DNA of 64,000 bases from positions 1,922,001 to 1,986,000 of the forward strand of contig OZ251225.1 of NCBI GenBank assembly GCA_965240325.2. The letters run 5' to 3'. Under the pieces are notes generated by a model, which had not been told where the DNA came from, searched no databases, and saw only the letters and a list, made by a program, of their open reading frames with translations. The position numbers were made by a program, and so were the translations under genes. Source of the stretch: Rebecca billardiae RCC1528. Lineage: Eukaryota; Haptophyta. Shown here piece after piece: positions 32,704-43,263 of the stretch (positions within the stretch are counted from its first letter, which is position 1; each line of letters starts with the position of its first letter).

Positions 32704-34701
32704 ATGGCGAAGCGGCAGCGTCTGTCTGGTGACGAGGACGGCGATCGCCGACGCTCGTCGGTGCGCCCCGCGCACGCCGCGCGGTCGCGTGTGCCCTCGC
32801 ACCTGCGCTCTTCCCTCCGTCGGCACTCACCTCGCTCAAGCGCGTCGCACGTGGCCCTGCAGGGCGGCGCTGGTTCACGCGACAGGCGCACGTATGGCTC
32901 GTCTTCCCCGCGCTCAAGAGCGGATGGCGGCGACTCGGACGAGCCGTCGGACGAGAACGAGCGCCACTTCGTCTTCCGCGCGGGGGACATGCTGAATGCG
33001 AGATGTGCGCGCGCGCCGAGCCCGCGCTGCGTCCGTCTGCGAGCGATGCACGTGTGCGACCTGACGCGCGCGCGCGCGCTGCTTGCGCACGTCGCGCTGC
33101 TGTCACAGATCGTGCGGTCTCGCTGCTTGGCACGGGCACGTTCGGTCGGGTGATCCTCGCGCGCGACACGTACGCATCGAACGACGTCGCCCTCAAGGTG
33201 GTGCGTGCCATCAGAAAGTACAGGTGAGCGCGGCGCGACGCGCACGCGCGCGCACCTCCTGTCCTTTGCGCGCGCGTGCTTCTGCTGATGCGCGGCCCTC
33301 GGCGAGTGCGCCCGCAGCAAGGAGGCCATCGTCGAGGCGAACATCCTCTCGGCGGTCCACGCCCGCGCCCGTGAACGGCGCAAGGACCCGTGCGCGCTCG
33401 CACCCGGCCGTGCCCAGACATCGCGCCGGCGCGCACCGTCGTGCGTGCAGCCGACACGACGCGCCTGTGCGCCGCGCGGCGCGCGACGCCGTGGCATGCG
33501 CAGGCCCATCGTTCAGCTGCTCGACCGCTTCGAGCACCGTGGGCACGTGTGCCTCGCGTTCGAGCAGCTCGGGCCGACGCTGCTCGAGGCGCTCGAGGCC
33601 GCGCGCAGGCCGCACCGGCAGACAGCCTCGAGCTATTTCTGCCTCGCTGAGATCCAGAGCATCGCGAGCGGCATCTTCTCGGGGCTCGACTTCCTGCACC
33701 AGATGGAGCTCTCGCACACGGACCTCAAGCCCGAGAACGTGCTGCTCTGCTCGGCGCTCACGGACGACGGCAGGCTGCCGCAGGTGCGCGCGCGCGCGTC
33801 GCCTCGGCCCTCTGCGCGCCCCGCCGCACCGTGTGGGAGATGAGGGCGGCATGCAGTTTCGGCTGCAGCCGATCGAAACGGATACTGTCGAGGCGCGGCG
33901 GCGACACCTGGCCGTGCGCCGGCCGGTCGCTGGCGCCCCGCCCGATGCGAACGCCCGCGCGGCCACAGCGCGACCGATCCCACCGTGGCGGCGCTCGCTC
34001 GCAGCGCACGCCGCGCCCGAGCGCTCACCCGGCCGCCGGCCGCGCGCGCTCTCTGCCGCCCGCCGCCCGCCCCCCTCTCTCCGCGCGCCGCGGCCACCTG
34101 GGCCCTCCCCTCCCTCCCCCTCCTCCGTGCGTTCGTCTGCCTCCCTCTCTCGCGCGCGCAGAGCGTCCGCGTCAAGCTGATCGACTTCGGTGGCGCGACG
34201 TTCGCGCACGAGCACCACTCAGACGTCGTGTGCACGCGGCAGTACCGCCCGCCAGAGGTGACGCTCGGCGTCGCGTGGGGCACCGCTGTCGACCTGTGGA
34301 GCGCGGCGTGCATCCTCGCCGAGCTGTACACCGGCCGGGTCCTGTTCGCGACGCACGACGAGGCGGAGCACCTGGCGATGATGGAGCGCTCGCTGGGCAC
34401 GCTGCCGCAGCGCATGGCGCGACGCGCGAGCGAGCGCGCCAAGCGCTGGTGGCTCAAGCACAACTCGCTCCTCTGGCCCGAGATTGCGCCGAGTCCGCGC
34501 TCGGTGCGCCGCGTGCGCGAGACGCCGCGGCTGCGCGACTTCCTGCAGCGCGACCGGCCGTGGGTGCGGCTGCACGACAGCTTCCTCCACCTGCTCAGCC
34601 AGCTGCTCGAGTGGGACCCGCGCGCGCGCATCAGCGCGCTCGAGGCGCTGCAGCACCCCTTCATGCAGGCGGAGGAGCTGCGAAGGGGCGTGTTCCTATG
34701 A
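32704..34701 (+). CDS. LAMMER / CLK dual-specificity protein kinase
   Basis: Five exons inferred: 32704-33004, 33109-33223, 33318-33389, 33504-33783, 34162-34701, giving 435 residues. Introns are 104, 94, 114 and 378 bp, phases 1, 2, 2, 0, with donors GTGCGC, GTGAGC, GTGCGC, GTGCGC. CLK kinases phosphorylate SR splicing factors in the nucleus. An Arg/Ser-rich N-terminus (about 1-95) is followed by ERHFVFRAGDML, P-loop LGTGTFGRV, VAIK-equivalent VALKVV, catalytic HTDLKPENVLL, DFG-equivalent LIDFGGATF, and the family-defining EHLAMMERSLGTLP, then WDPRARISALEALQHPFM. All motifs needed for activity are present. The 3' flank from 34721 is the left boundary of a tandem duplication. Confidence 0.93.
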
Positions 34702-35448
34702 CCGAGCTCGGCGGCGCTGCCCCGGTGCACATGTCTGGCGGGGCGGCGGACGGCTGGCGACACGGCGCCAAGGCGGCAGCCGGAGACTCTAGAGACGGCC
34801 GTCGTCCGTCGACGGCGACGCACGACGATTCACGATGACGATGCCTCCGATCGCGGACCGATCGTCCGATGCTGCGATGGGCCGCCGATGGCTCGTCTTA
34901 GAAATACTCATGCAAGATGCATGTATATATATATATACTGGCGCGGCCGCGCTCCGCCAGAATCCTATTGGTCCATGCTACCCTGGTGCGGACAGAGCTT
35001 GCCGTTACCGGTCTCGACTCAGCGCGCGCGGAGCTGAGCCGCCGTGTCAGACACTAGACACTTAAGACAGTCACTCACACTGTCACAGTCAGTGACAGTG
35101 TCACGCGTCCGAGTACTCCGAGTTGTCACGCGTGGCCCGTGGCGGCCGTGCCTTGAGTCATAAAGACATCATAGTTCATCTCAGTCATATGATGACTATT
35201 GACTCATGCATCAGTCACACTGACACACTCACACAGGCCGACTCGGCGACAGCCACATTCATATTGATTCATCAGCACATATTGGCTTCCTGCCGCCCGT
35301 GCGGCGCACTCGCAGTCGCACGCGGGCCGTCCGGGCTTCGCAGCACGGGTACGATCCCGTCGTCGTCGACCTCCGAGACAGAGAGAGTCGGCGCAGGCCA
35401 GAGCGTGTGTTGGCGGGTTGGCCGTCTTCCATATATATTCTCGGCTCC

Positions 35449-36390
35449 TCAGCACGCGAGCGTCGCCGTCGTCGCCATGCGCTCGTCAGCGCGCAGGCGC
35501 CGGCGCAGCGCGGAGCCTGCGGCCACTGCCAAGACGACCGTGCCGACGAGCGCCACCACCAACACCAGCGCGAGCATGCTCGCACTCGCCGCGTCGAGGT
35601 CGAGCGGCTCGTCCTGGGCGAGATGGCGCGACATGAAGCCGCATTGGCCGAGCACCTTGCAGCGCAACTTTGCAGCGATCTGCGCGAGTTGGGCAGCGGT
35701 CGGCACGGGGGGGTGGGTGGGTCGGTGAGCTGTTGGGCAGCAGCAGAGTCCGGCCGCCACGTAAGGCCGCTCGCGCGTGGATGGAGCTGGATGACTCAGA
35801 CTCACCGTGAAGAAGCATGCGGCCCGGCACGCAGCCGACGGGGGAGGGGACGGAGCGGGCGGTGGGGACGGAGGCGGGGGAGAGGGCGGGGGAGAGGGCG
35901 GGGAAGAGGTTGAGGGCGAAGTCGAGGGCGAAGGGGATGGGGCGGTGCAGTCGAGCACGGTCAAGCCAGAGCAGCCCGCTGTGTCGCATGAAAAGCCGGA
36001 TTGGCCGCAGCTGAACTCGGCAACGACGGAGCTGGTGGTCTGGCGGGGGTCGACGCATGTCAAGGCCACGTTAGGAGGAGGTCCGAGCTGACGGCCATGG
36101 ACGCCGGCTGAGGAGACACGCGCCTCCTCCGCGTCCCCGAGCATACGTGCGCGGCGTCTGTCGACGCAACTCTCTGTAGAGACTTCATCGCAAGCTTCAT
36201 CCAGATCTGTACTCTGCCCAGCGTTGTCGCACGCAAACCAGCAACCCTCGCCGTAGAGTTCAATGTAGATCGTCGGCGCAGAGTTGGCCGCGAACACGCT
36301 GAGAATCCCGTCCTCTAGATCACAGTCGGCCGCGACGAAGGCCGACTGCTGTGACAGCAGCAGCAGCGCTGCGGCGAGCCACGAGCGCAT
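35449..36390 (-). CDS. Secreted Cys-rich type I membrane protein, paralog A
   Basis: Two exons, 35806-36390 and 35449-35679, 271 residues; the 126-bp intron is phase 0 (ACG^GTGAGT ... GCGCAG^ATC). Signal peptide MRSWLAAALLLLSQQSAFVA, then an ectodomain with about ten Cys (CWFACDNAG, FSCGQSGFSCDTAGCSG), a Ser/Pro linker (PSPSTSPSTSSPPSPPPSPP), a second small Cys region (CRAACFF / CKVLGQCGF), a transmembrane helix (MLALVLVVALVGTVVLAVAA) and a short Arg-rich cytosolic tail. No family recognised. The paralog at 38556-39500 is near-identical in the 3' half but diverged in the Cys-rich ectodomain. Confidence 0.8.
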   Translation of the reverse strand: MRSWLAAALLLLSQQSAFVAADCDLEDGILSVFAANSAPTIYIELYGEGCWFACDNAGQSTDLDEACDEVSTESCVDRRRARMLGDAEEARVSSAGVHGRQLGPPPNVALTCVDPRQTTSSVVAEFSCGQSGFSCDTAGCSGLTVLDCTAPSPSPSTSPSTSSPPSPPPSPPPPSPPPAPSPPPSAACRAACFFTVSLSHPAPSTRERPYVAAGLCCCPTAHRPTHPPVPTAAQLAQIAAKLRCKVLGQCGFMSRHLAQDEPLDLDAASASMLALVLVVALVGTVVLAVAAGSALRRRLRADERMATTATLAC

Positions 36391-36593
36391 CGTTGGGGCA
36401 GCGGCGGAACTTAAGAGTGAAGTGTCGGTCGACTCGAGGAAGGGCCGAAGGGGTGCTCCGAGCGAGGGCAGTCGCGGCACGCGCCGGACCGGCGCCGCCC
36501 CGGCCGGCGATCAAGTTTTGATAGATATTATTTGTCGTCGTCAATTTGCATGCTGATGTCTGAAGCGATTCTCCGCCGCCCGAGCCCCGGACC

Positions 36594-36784
36594 TGTCTGG
36601 TACTCTCCTTCGGACTGCGCCGCCATCGTTACTCGGCGGGCACAGGTGACCTGTGCGGGCTGTGCCCGCCGAGTAACGATGGCGGCGCAGTCCGGAGGAG
36701 AGTACCAGACTGACTGACAGGCTGACAGCACTGAGCAGTGAGCACTCGCGTGAAGCGAGTGCGATGGCGGAGAGCACCAGCCAG
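36594..36784. mobile_element. Small foldback MITE inserted in duplication copy 1
   Basis: 191 bp flanked by the direct repeat gccccggacc (36584-36593 and 36785-36794). The paralogous unit has a single gccccggacc followed directly by aactgctgcaacc (39705-39727), that is, the empty site. Inside, two 50-bp arms (36596-36645 and 36660-36709) are inverted repeats with one mismatch around a 14-bp loop; the outer right end repeats the terminal motif as ggagagcaccag. No coding capacity. The 10-bp target duplication is in the range of hAT or Mutator-type MITEs. Confidence 0.85.
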
Positions 36785-37639
36785 GCCCCGGACCAACTGC
36801 TGCAACCAAAGGACCATCAAATACCCTGCGGAGCGCACGCGCGGCCTCGTGTGCGCCTCGAGCGCGTGCGGCACGACGCGGCGGCGAGTGACGAGGCATC
36901 AGCCCAGAATCTGTCTCTGAGCAGCGGTCAGCTTTGCGCGCGCAGCGCGTGGCCGGTCCAGGTCGCGAGCCGAGCGCGGCGCTTGTCGGTGGGTGGGCAT
37001 ATGCCATGAATCATGACCGTCTACTTCACTCGCACGCGCTCGCGCCGCGCTGTGAAAGCATATCGGTAGTTATCGGCTCGCCACGCGCCCGCGCTTGCGA
37101 TGCTCCAGCCGAGCAGGGTGTCGCGGGCAGTCCGGCGGCCCGCGGCGGCGGAGGTCTGGAGGAGGGTGCACACGCGCCATTCAGTGATTGCGGTTCAGCA
37201 GCGCGCGCGGGCGTGGTTCGGTCCACCCTTGCCAGCGCCGCTGCGCGATCGGCCGATCGCTCGCGACGGCCCATCATCGGGCACCACATGCACGGTAACT
37301 GAGACGCGCCGAGCGCGAGACAGCGCGCGAGGGCGGCGGGCGGCGTTTGCTATGATCTCGCGCCGGCGCTGGCCCGGTGCACATGTAATCTGGCGGGGCG
37401 GACGGCTGGCGACACGGCGCCAAGGCGGCAGCCGGAGACTCTAGAGACCGTCGACGGCGATGCACGACGATGCCTCCGATGGGCCGATGCCGCCGATGGC
37501 TCGTCGAAATATTCATATACTGGCGGCCGCGCTCCATAATCATATTGGTCCATGCTACGACGGTGCGGACCTTTGTCAAAAGCTTGCGTTATACGTACCG
37601 GTCTACTGCGGAGCAGCCTGTCAGTGTCACGCGTGGCCC

Positions 37640-38514
37640 GTGCATCGCAGTCACACTCATGCAGCGGTCTACACTGCTGAGACACAGCCACATTGATGCC
37701 TCGATGCGGCGCTTCCTGCAGCCTCGCACCGGCACGCGTAGACTGACGGACTCGCGTCGTACCGTGGCTCTGAATGACTGATAACATCATTGAGACGTGA
37801 CTTATCGCATCACTCTGAGAGTGACTACTGACTCTGTACATCTTCGCCGAAGTCCGCCTCAGAAATCAGAATCCGGATGGCGGGATGCGGGTGCACTGTT
37901 AGTTAGACTTAGAGTAATCTGTTATTCAGATGACAGATTGTCCTGACTGACTTCAGACTTGAGACGAGATCGAGTCAGCGCGGTACCCTCATCGCGGTAC
38001 CCTCATTGGTACGGTCCTCATCGCCCTCTGCCTCTGGCTCCCAGCCCGACAGGGGTTCCGTTGAAAGCCCCCCCGGCCCGCCCTCCCCCCGCCATAGCGG
38101 GTCACTGGCTGTCGTCCCTGTAACTCATGTGTTTTTAAAAATCAGCTAGTAGTATAACGGTGAGGAGCCTGGCGGTCCGGGGCGGTCGTATCATTGGCGT
38201 TTAATAATGAAATAAATATAATAGTAACTATGACACATGACCGTTATAGGCATACGGCGGTATGGCGATTATGAGTACCGTCAGGCTACACTAGCCGGCA
38301 GCCTATTCGTCGACTGAGTCGTAACGGTAGTCACGTAGTCACTGGTGGACAGCTAGCTGTCGTCTGCTCCGAGTTCTCGGTGCTGCCGATTCAGCCGATC
38401 CGGCATCCGCGCGCGTCGTCCGTGTCGCACGTGGGCGAAGGAATGGTGCGCGTCGGTATGGCCCGTCGTCTGCAGCGGCGGGCCGGGCCGCGGGCCGGGC
38501 CCAGAGTCGGCGGG
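37640..38514. other. Spacer inside duplication copy 2
   Basis: No gene seen. Only short matches to 35060-35400 remain (gtcacgcgtggcccgtg, cagccacatt), so this part has diverged or been replaced; it is AT-richer than the flanking genes. Confidence 0.5.
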
Positions 38515-38555
38515 CCAGAGCGTGTGTTGGCCGTCTTCCATATATTCTCGGCTCC

Positions 38556-39500
38556 TCAGCACGCGAGCGTCGCCGTCGTCGCCATGCGCTCGTCAGCGCG
38601 CAGGCGCCGGCGCAGCGCGGAGCCTGCGGCCACTGCCAAGACGACCGTGCCGACGAGCGCCACCACCAACACCAGCGCGAGCATGCTCGCACTCGCCGCG
38701 TCGAGGTCGAGTGGCTCGTCCTGGGCGAGATGGCGAGACATGAAGCCGCATTGGCCGAGCACCTTGCAGCGCAACTTTGCAGCGATCTGCGCGAGTTGGG
38801 CAGCGGTCGGCACGGGGGGGTGGGTGGGTCGGTGAGCTGTTGGGCAGCAGCAGAGTCCGGCCGCCACGTAAGGCCGCTCGCGCGTGGATGGAGCTGGATG
38901 ACTCAGACTCACCGTGAAGAAGCACGCGGCCCGGCACGCAGCCGACGGGGGAGGGGACGGAGCGGGCGGTGGGGACGGAGGCGGGGGAGAGGGCGGGGGA
39001 GAGGGCGGGGAAGAGGTTGAGGGCGAAGTCGAGGGCGAAGGAGACGAGGCGGTGCAGTCGAGCACGTTAAAGCCAGAGCAGCCCGCTGTTTGGCATGACC
39101 AGCCGGATTGGCCGCAGGTGAACTCGGCAAGGACGGAGCTTGGGCCCACCGTGGTGATCTGGCTGGGCGCGGTGCACGTGATGGTCAAAGTAGGGACAGG
39201 CGCGAGCTGACGGCCATGGACGCCAACTGAGGAGGCACGCGCCTCCTCCGCGTCCCCAAGCATACGTGCGCGGCGCCTGTCGCAACTCGGTGTATCGAGT
39301 TCGTCGCAAGCTTCCTCCAGATCTGAAACCCCATTGTCGCACGCAATCCAGCAACCAGTGTCACCGATCTCAAGGTAGATCGTCGGCGCAGAGGTGGCCG
39401 CCAGCACGTCGAGAACCAGGGCCTCTTCATCACAGTCCGCGATGACGAAGGCCGACTGCTGTGACAGCAGCAGCAGCGCTGCGGCGAGCCACGAGCGCAT
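38556..39500 (-). CDS. Secreted Cys-rich type I membrane protein, paralog B
   Basis: Two exons, 38913-39500 and 38556-38786, 272 residues, with a 126-bp phase-0 intron at exactly the position of paralog A. Same architecture: signal peptide MRSWLAAALLLLSQQSAFVI, Cys-rich ectodomain (CWIACDNGV, FTCGQSGWSCQTAGCSG), Ser/Pro linker, transmembrane helix and Arg-rich tail. From the linker to the stop codon, intron included, A and B are almost identical, while residues about 20-140 differ at many positions and by small indels. Recent gene conversion of the 3' half, or faster change of the ectodomain, could explain this. Confidence 0.8.
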   Translation of the reverse strand: MRSWLAAALLLLSQQSAFVIADCDEEALVLDVLAATSAPTIYLEIGDTGCWIACDNGVSDLEEACDELDTPSCDRRRARMLGDAEEARASSVGVHGRQLAPVPTLTITCTAPSQITTVGPSSVLAEFTCGQSGWSCQTAGCSGFNVLDCTASSPSPSTSPSTSSPPSPPPSPPPPSPPPAPSPPPSAACRAACFFTVSLSHPAPSTRERPYVAAGLCCCPTAHRPTHPPVPTAAQLAQIAAKLRCKVLGQCGFMSRHLAQDEPLDLDAASASMLALVLVVALVGTVVLAVAAGSALRRRLRADERMATTATLAC

Positions 39501-39774
39501 CGTTGGGGCAGCGGCGGAACTTGAGTGTGAAGTGTCGGTCGACTCCGAGCGAGTTGAGAGTGCGCAGAGCACCGGCGCGAGCCACGGCACCGGCCCAAGG
39601 ACTGCCGCCGGTGATCGGACCAAGTTTTGATCAAACGTCGCGTCGTCAATTCACAGATCATGCTGATGTCTGACGAGTGACGAAGCAATTCTCCGCCGCC
39701 CGAAGCCCCGGACCAACTGCTGCAACCAATATTTCTGTCGGCTGAACGATTTTTTCCGGCGGCGCTACCATCAG

Positions 39775-40826
39775 AGGCCACTCGAGCGACTTCGTGTCAG
39801 GCGAGGCAGATCGCGCCAGTGCGAGGCGAGGCAGACGCTCGCCTGCCTCGCCCAGCAGGCGAGGCAGCTAAGCTAGTAAAGCCGCGGCCGAACTTTACGA
39901 AAGCCAAATGTCTGCCGGTGCGCCGCCCGTCTTTGCGCACGGTGACAAGGGCGCGCGAGGGCGCTTCCTCACGATCCCGAAGAGCGCTGCGCGCGGCGTC
40001 GCGTTGGCGGCGGCAGCGGCGCTGGGGTGTATCTTGCCCATTCTGCTTGGCGGTGCGCGCTCATGACGCCTCGGCCGCCGCCACGCCATGCGCGACCGGG
40101 CGTGTCGCCTTCTTGACGGGCAGTGCACACGCCCTTGCAAGCGCACAGCCGTGAAGAGCCGAGAGCGTCCGTCGCGCGCACGCCGCCCACGCGGGATGAG
40201 GTTTCAGGACTATTCGTATGACACTGAGCGATCGCGCTCTGGCATGTGCGAGCCATGATGACCATGGGTAGCAACTACGATGACCACTGCTCACCTGCAT
40301 TTCAGCCGATGACATCCTCTCGTTCAGCGATCTTGACTGCTCTGAACGCATGGCGAACTCGGCGGAGCGCATGGGCAAGGTGGCTTCGTTGATAACACAA
40401 AGCATCCCGCGTGGGCGGCGTGCGCGCGACGGACGCTCTCGGCTCTTCACGGCTGTGCGCTTGCAAGGGCGTGTGCACTGCCCGTCAAGAAGGCGACACG
40501 CCCGGTCGCGCATGGCGTGGCGGCGGCCGAGGCGTCATGAGCGCGCACCGCCAAGCAGAATGGGCAAGATACACCCCAGCGCCGCTGCCGCCGCCAACGC
40601 GACGCCGCGCGCAGCGCTCTTCGGGATCGTGAGGAAGCGCCCTCGCGCGCCCTTGTCACCGTGCGCAAAGACGGGCGGCGCACCGGCAGACATTTGGCTT
40701 TCGTAAAGTTCGGCCGCGGCTTTACTAGCTTAGCTGCCTCGCCTGCTGGGCGAGGCAGGCGAGCGTCTGCCTCGCCTCGCACTGGCGCGATCTGCCTCGC
40801 CTGACACGAAGTCGCTCGAGCGGCCT
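39775..40826. mobile_element. 1,052-bp foldback transposon with 424-bp arms
   Basis: Left arm 39775-40198 and right arm 40403-40826 are inverted repeats of equal length, nearly perfect (one mismatch seen at position 6 from the ends), around a 204-bp spacer. Termini are aggcc...ggcct. It is flanked by the 7-bp direct repeat ccatcag (39768-39774 and 40827-40833). The surrounding DNA belongs to repeat R3; an uninterrupted R3 copy near 61216-61226 shows the empty site. Frames in the arms are shadows; the spacer has no transposase. Confidence 0.88.
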
Positions 40827-40837
40827 CCATCAGCGAC

Positions 40838-40930
40838 GGCTTCATGGGCGGTGACAGTTGGCCGTGGCGGGCGTCAATCTCGCCTGCCTGAGCCGTGTGC
40901 GTCTCTTATTCTTAGTATAAACTGTACCAA
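40838..40930 (-). repeat. Dispersed repeat R3 (copy hosting the foldback element)
   Basis: Reverse complement of 61131-61226: tacagttta..taagaataag, agagacgcacac, ctcaggcaggcgagat, ccaactgtca, cgcccatgaagccgtcgc. The match continues on the left side of the foldback element. Confidence 0.75.
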
Positions 40931-41499
40931 AGGACGCCGTGGTGAGGAGCACACGCGCGGCCTCGTGTGCGCCTCGAGCGCGTGGCACGACGCGGCGGCG
41001 AGTGACGAGGCATCCGCCCAGAATCTGTCTCTGAGCAGCGGTCAGCTTTGCGCGCGCACCGCGTGCCCGCGTGGCCGGTCCGGGTCGCGAGCCGAGCGCG
41101 GCGCTTGCCGGTGGTGGTCGGGGCTGATTAGATGTCATGAATGATGTAATGATGTTCAAATCATGACCGTATTCCGGAATACTTGACTCTACTTCGCACG
41201 CGCGCGCGCCGCGCTGTGAAAGCATATCGGTAGATATCGGCTCGCCACGCGCCTGCGCTTGCGATGCTCCAGCCGAGCAGGGTGTCGCGGGCAGTCCGGC
41301 GGCCCGCGGCAGCGGAGGTCTGGAGGAGGGTGCACACGCGCCATTCAGTGATTGCGGTTCAGCAGCGCGCGCGGGCGTGGTTCGGTCCACCCTTGCCAGC
41401 GCCGCTGCGCGATCGGCCGATCGCTCGCGACGGCCCATCATCAGGCACCACATGCACGGTTGATGGTAACTATTTTAAAAGCGCCGAGCGCGAGACAGC

Positions 41500-43223
41500 G
41501 GGCGAGGGCGGCAGGTGCCGGGCCGGCGGCCGGCGGCGTTTTACTATAAGCGTAGATGCTGCTAGCTCAAACTATGTCTTACTATGGTCTAGCTTAGGTC
41601 TATGCTGGCCTGATCAGCCCGACGCGGTGGTCGCGCTGCTCGCGTAGCACGCTGCACGGCCTCCGGAACTTCCAGGCTGGCCCGGGCGGCTGATGGCGGG
41701 ATAATTAAGGCTGCGCCGCCTGAGCTGTCAGGAATAATGGCCCGCGGTGCAGGGCGGAGCGCGCAGCGTGGAGCCCGCACCAGCGGGCCCGAACCACGTT
41801 TCAAAAAGATCTTTGATCAAGAAAAAAGGGACGGGGGGCGATTTTTAGGGCTGGCGGAGACCGAGTTTCGAGTTTTTGAGATCGCATAGAGAGGTCTATT
41901 AGGCCGAAAAAAAGCACGCCCAGCTCATTCCCCTAAGTAAAGTGCGATCTGGACGTCAGCTGGACGTGACATTAGTGTAACGGTTCGTTACGAGCGCGAT
42001 TTTAAGTATGAGATTGCCGCCAACCGCCAACCGATAAAACGGCAAGGCAAGGGCTCGGGAAATTTGATCACTTCTAAATGTGAATAGTAAAATGCTCTCC
42101 CCGAGCGCGCCTGTCGCCTCGCAGGCCGCGCGTCTCGCCCTCTCGCTGAGCCGCTCTCCCCGAGGCTGAGCTCGCGGCCCGCCTGTCACCTCGCAGGCGC
42201 GCGCCACGGACACATGCGCGACGAGATCGCGGCGGGGGCGGCGAGATCGCGGCGGGGGCGACGGGCAACAACCTGCCCGCGGGCGCGTTCGTCACTCGAG
42301 GAGCAGCGCGCAAGGGCGAGCCGAGTCCGGAGCACGCGAGCTCGTCGCTCGCCGACCGGAGCAGAGCGCGCCGCCCGCCGCCGCCGAGCGAGCGGCACGG
42401 CAGAGCTGATGAGCCGGATGCGCCCGGAGCTCGCGCGGCTGAAGGGCGAGCTCGAGCACGCGAGCTCGCGCCTCGACGCCGAGCCCGAGCTCCTCCTCAA
42501 CTCGGTCGACGGCGGCGCGGAGGTCCGGCAGCAGCGTGAGGACTCACAGACAGTGTGAGTGAGCCGCGCGCAGCTCAGCCTGCCGCTGGCAGCCGCCGTC
42601 TTCGAGGCCGACGCGGCGGAGGAGGCGGCGGGCGAGCACGGCGGCGCGGTGGAGCAGGCGCGCACGCGCGGCGGCAGGCGCGACGCGCCGCTCGCCTCGT
42701 TTAACCGCCCCGAGCTCCGCTCGGTCGGTCTCGGTGCGCGGCTGCGCAGCCGGCAGGCCGGCGGGCCAGCAGTCTGCAGTGGCGCGCGCTCTCGCTCTGC
42801 CGGCACGAGGCGTGCCGGCTGAGCGACCAGCGGCCCGTCGTCGAGCGCATGGCGCAGGGCGAGTACCTCAAGCAGGTGCGCCCGCTCGCGCGCACGCGCC
42901 AGCTCGCGACCAGCGGCCCTTCGTCGAGCGCATGGCGCAGCGCGAGCACCTTGCAAGCTGAAGCAGGTGCGCCCGCACGCGCGCACGCGCCGGCCCGGCG
43001 CCGCGCGGCGCCTCTCGCCCTCTCGCCCTGCGCGCGCCGCCGCCCCGCTTCCCCGCGCGGCCCGTCCGCGCCTCTCGCCCTTCTCGGGTCTGACTCTCCC
43101 TCTCAGAGTGGCTGAACTGTCTTTCTGACTCGGACTGACTGACTCGTCAGTCTCATTCTCAACCACTGCGCCGCGGGCCCCGAACTGCGTTGGTTCTACG
43201 GAAAAGGACCGCGGAACGCGGTC

Positions 43224-43263
<40 letters not shown>

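Larger units (their letters stand above)
34721..41500. repeat. Tandem segmental duplication (unit X-G-Y, two copies)
   Basis: Unit 1 is about 34721-37369 and unit 2 about 37370-41500. Shared blocks in the same order: X, starting cccggtgcacatgt...ctggcgacacggcgcc (34721-35060 and 37375-37640); G, the secreted-protein gene with flanks (35400-36560 and 38515-39680); Y, from cgcgcggcctcgtgtgcgcc (36838-37340 and 40950-41490). Unit 2 is longer mainly because of the foldback element at 39775-40826; unit 1 carries its own small insertion at 36594-36784. The duplication starts right after the LAMMER kinase stop codon. Confidence 0.85.

Noticed and set aside
39819-40845. Frames shared by both arms of the foldback element
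   Set aside because: They appear twice because the arms are inverted copies; composition is Arg/Ala-rich and no transposase motif is present.
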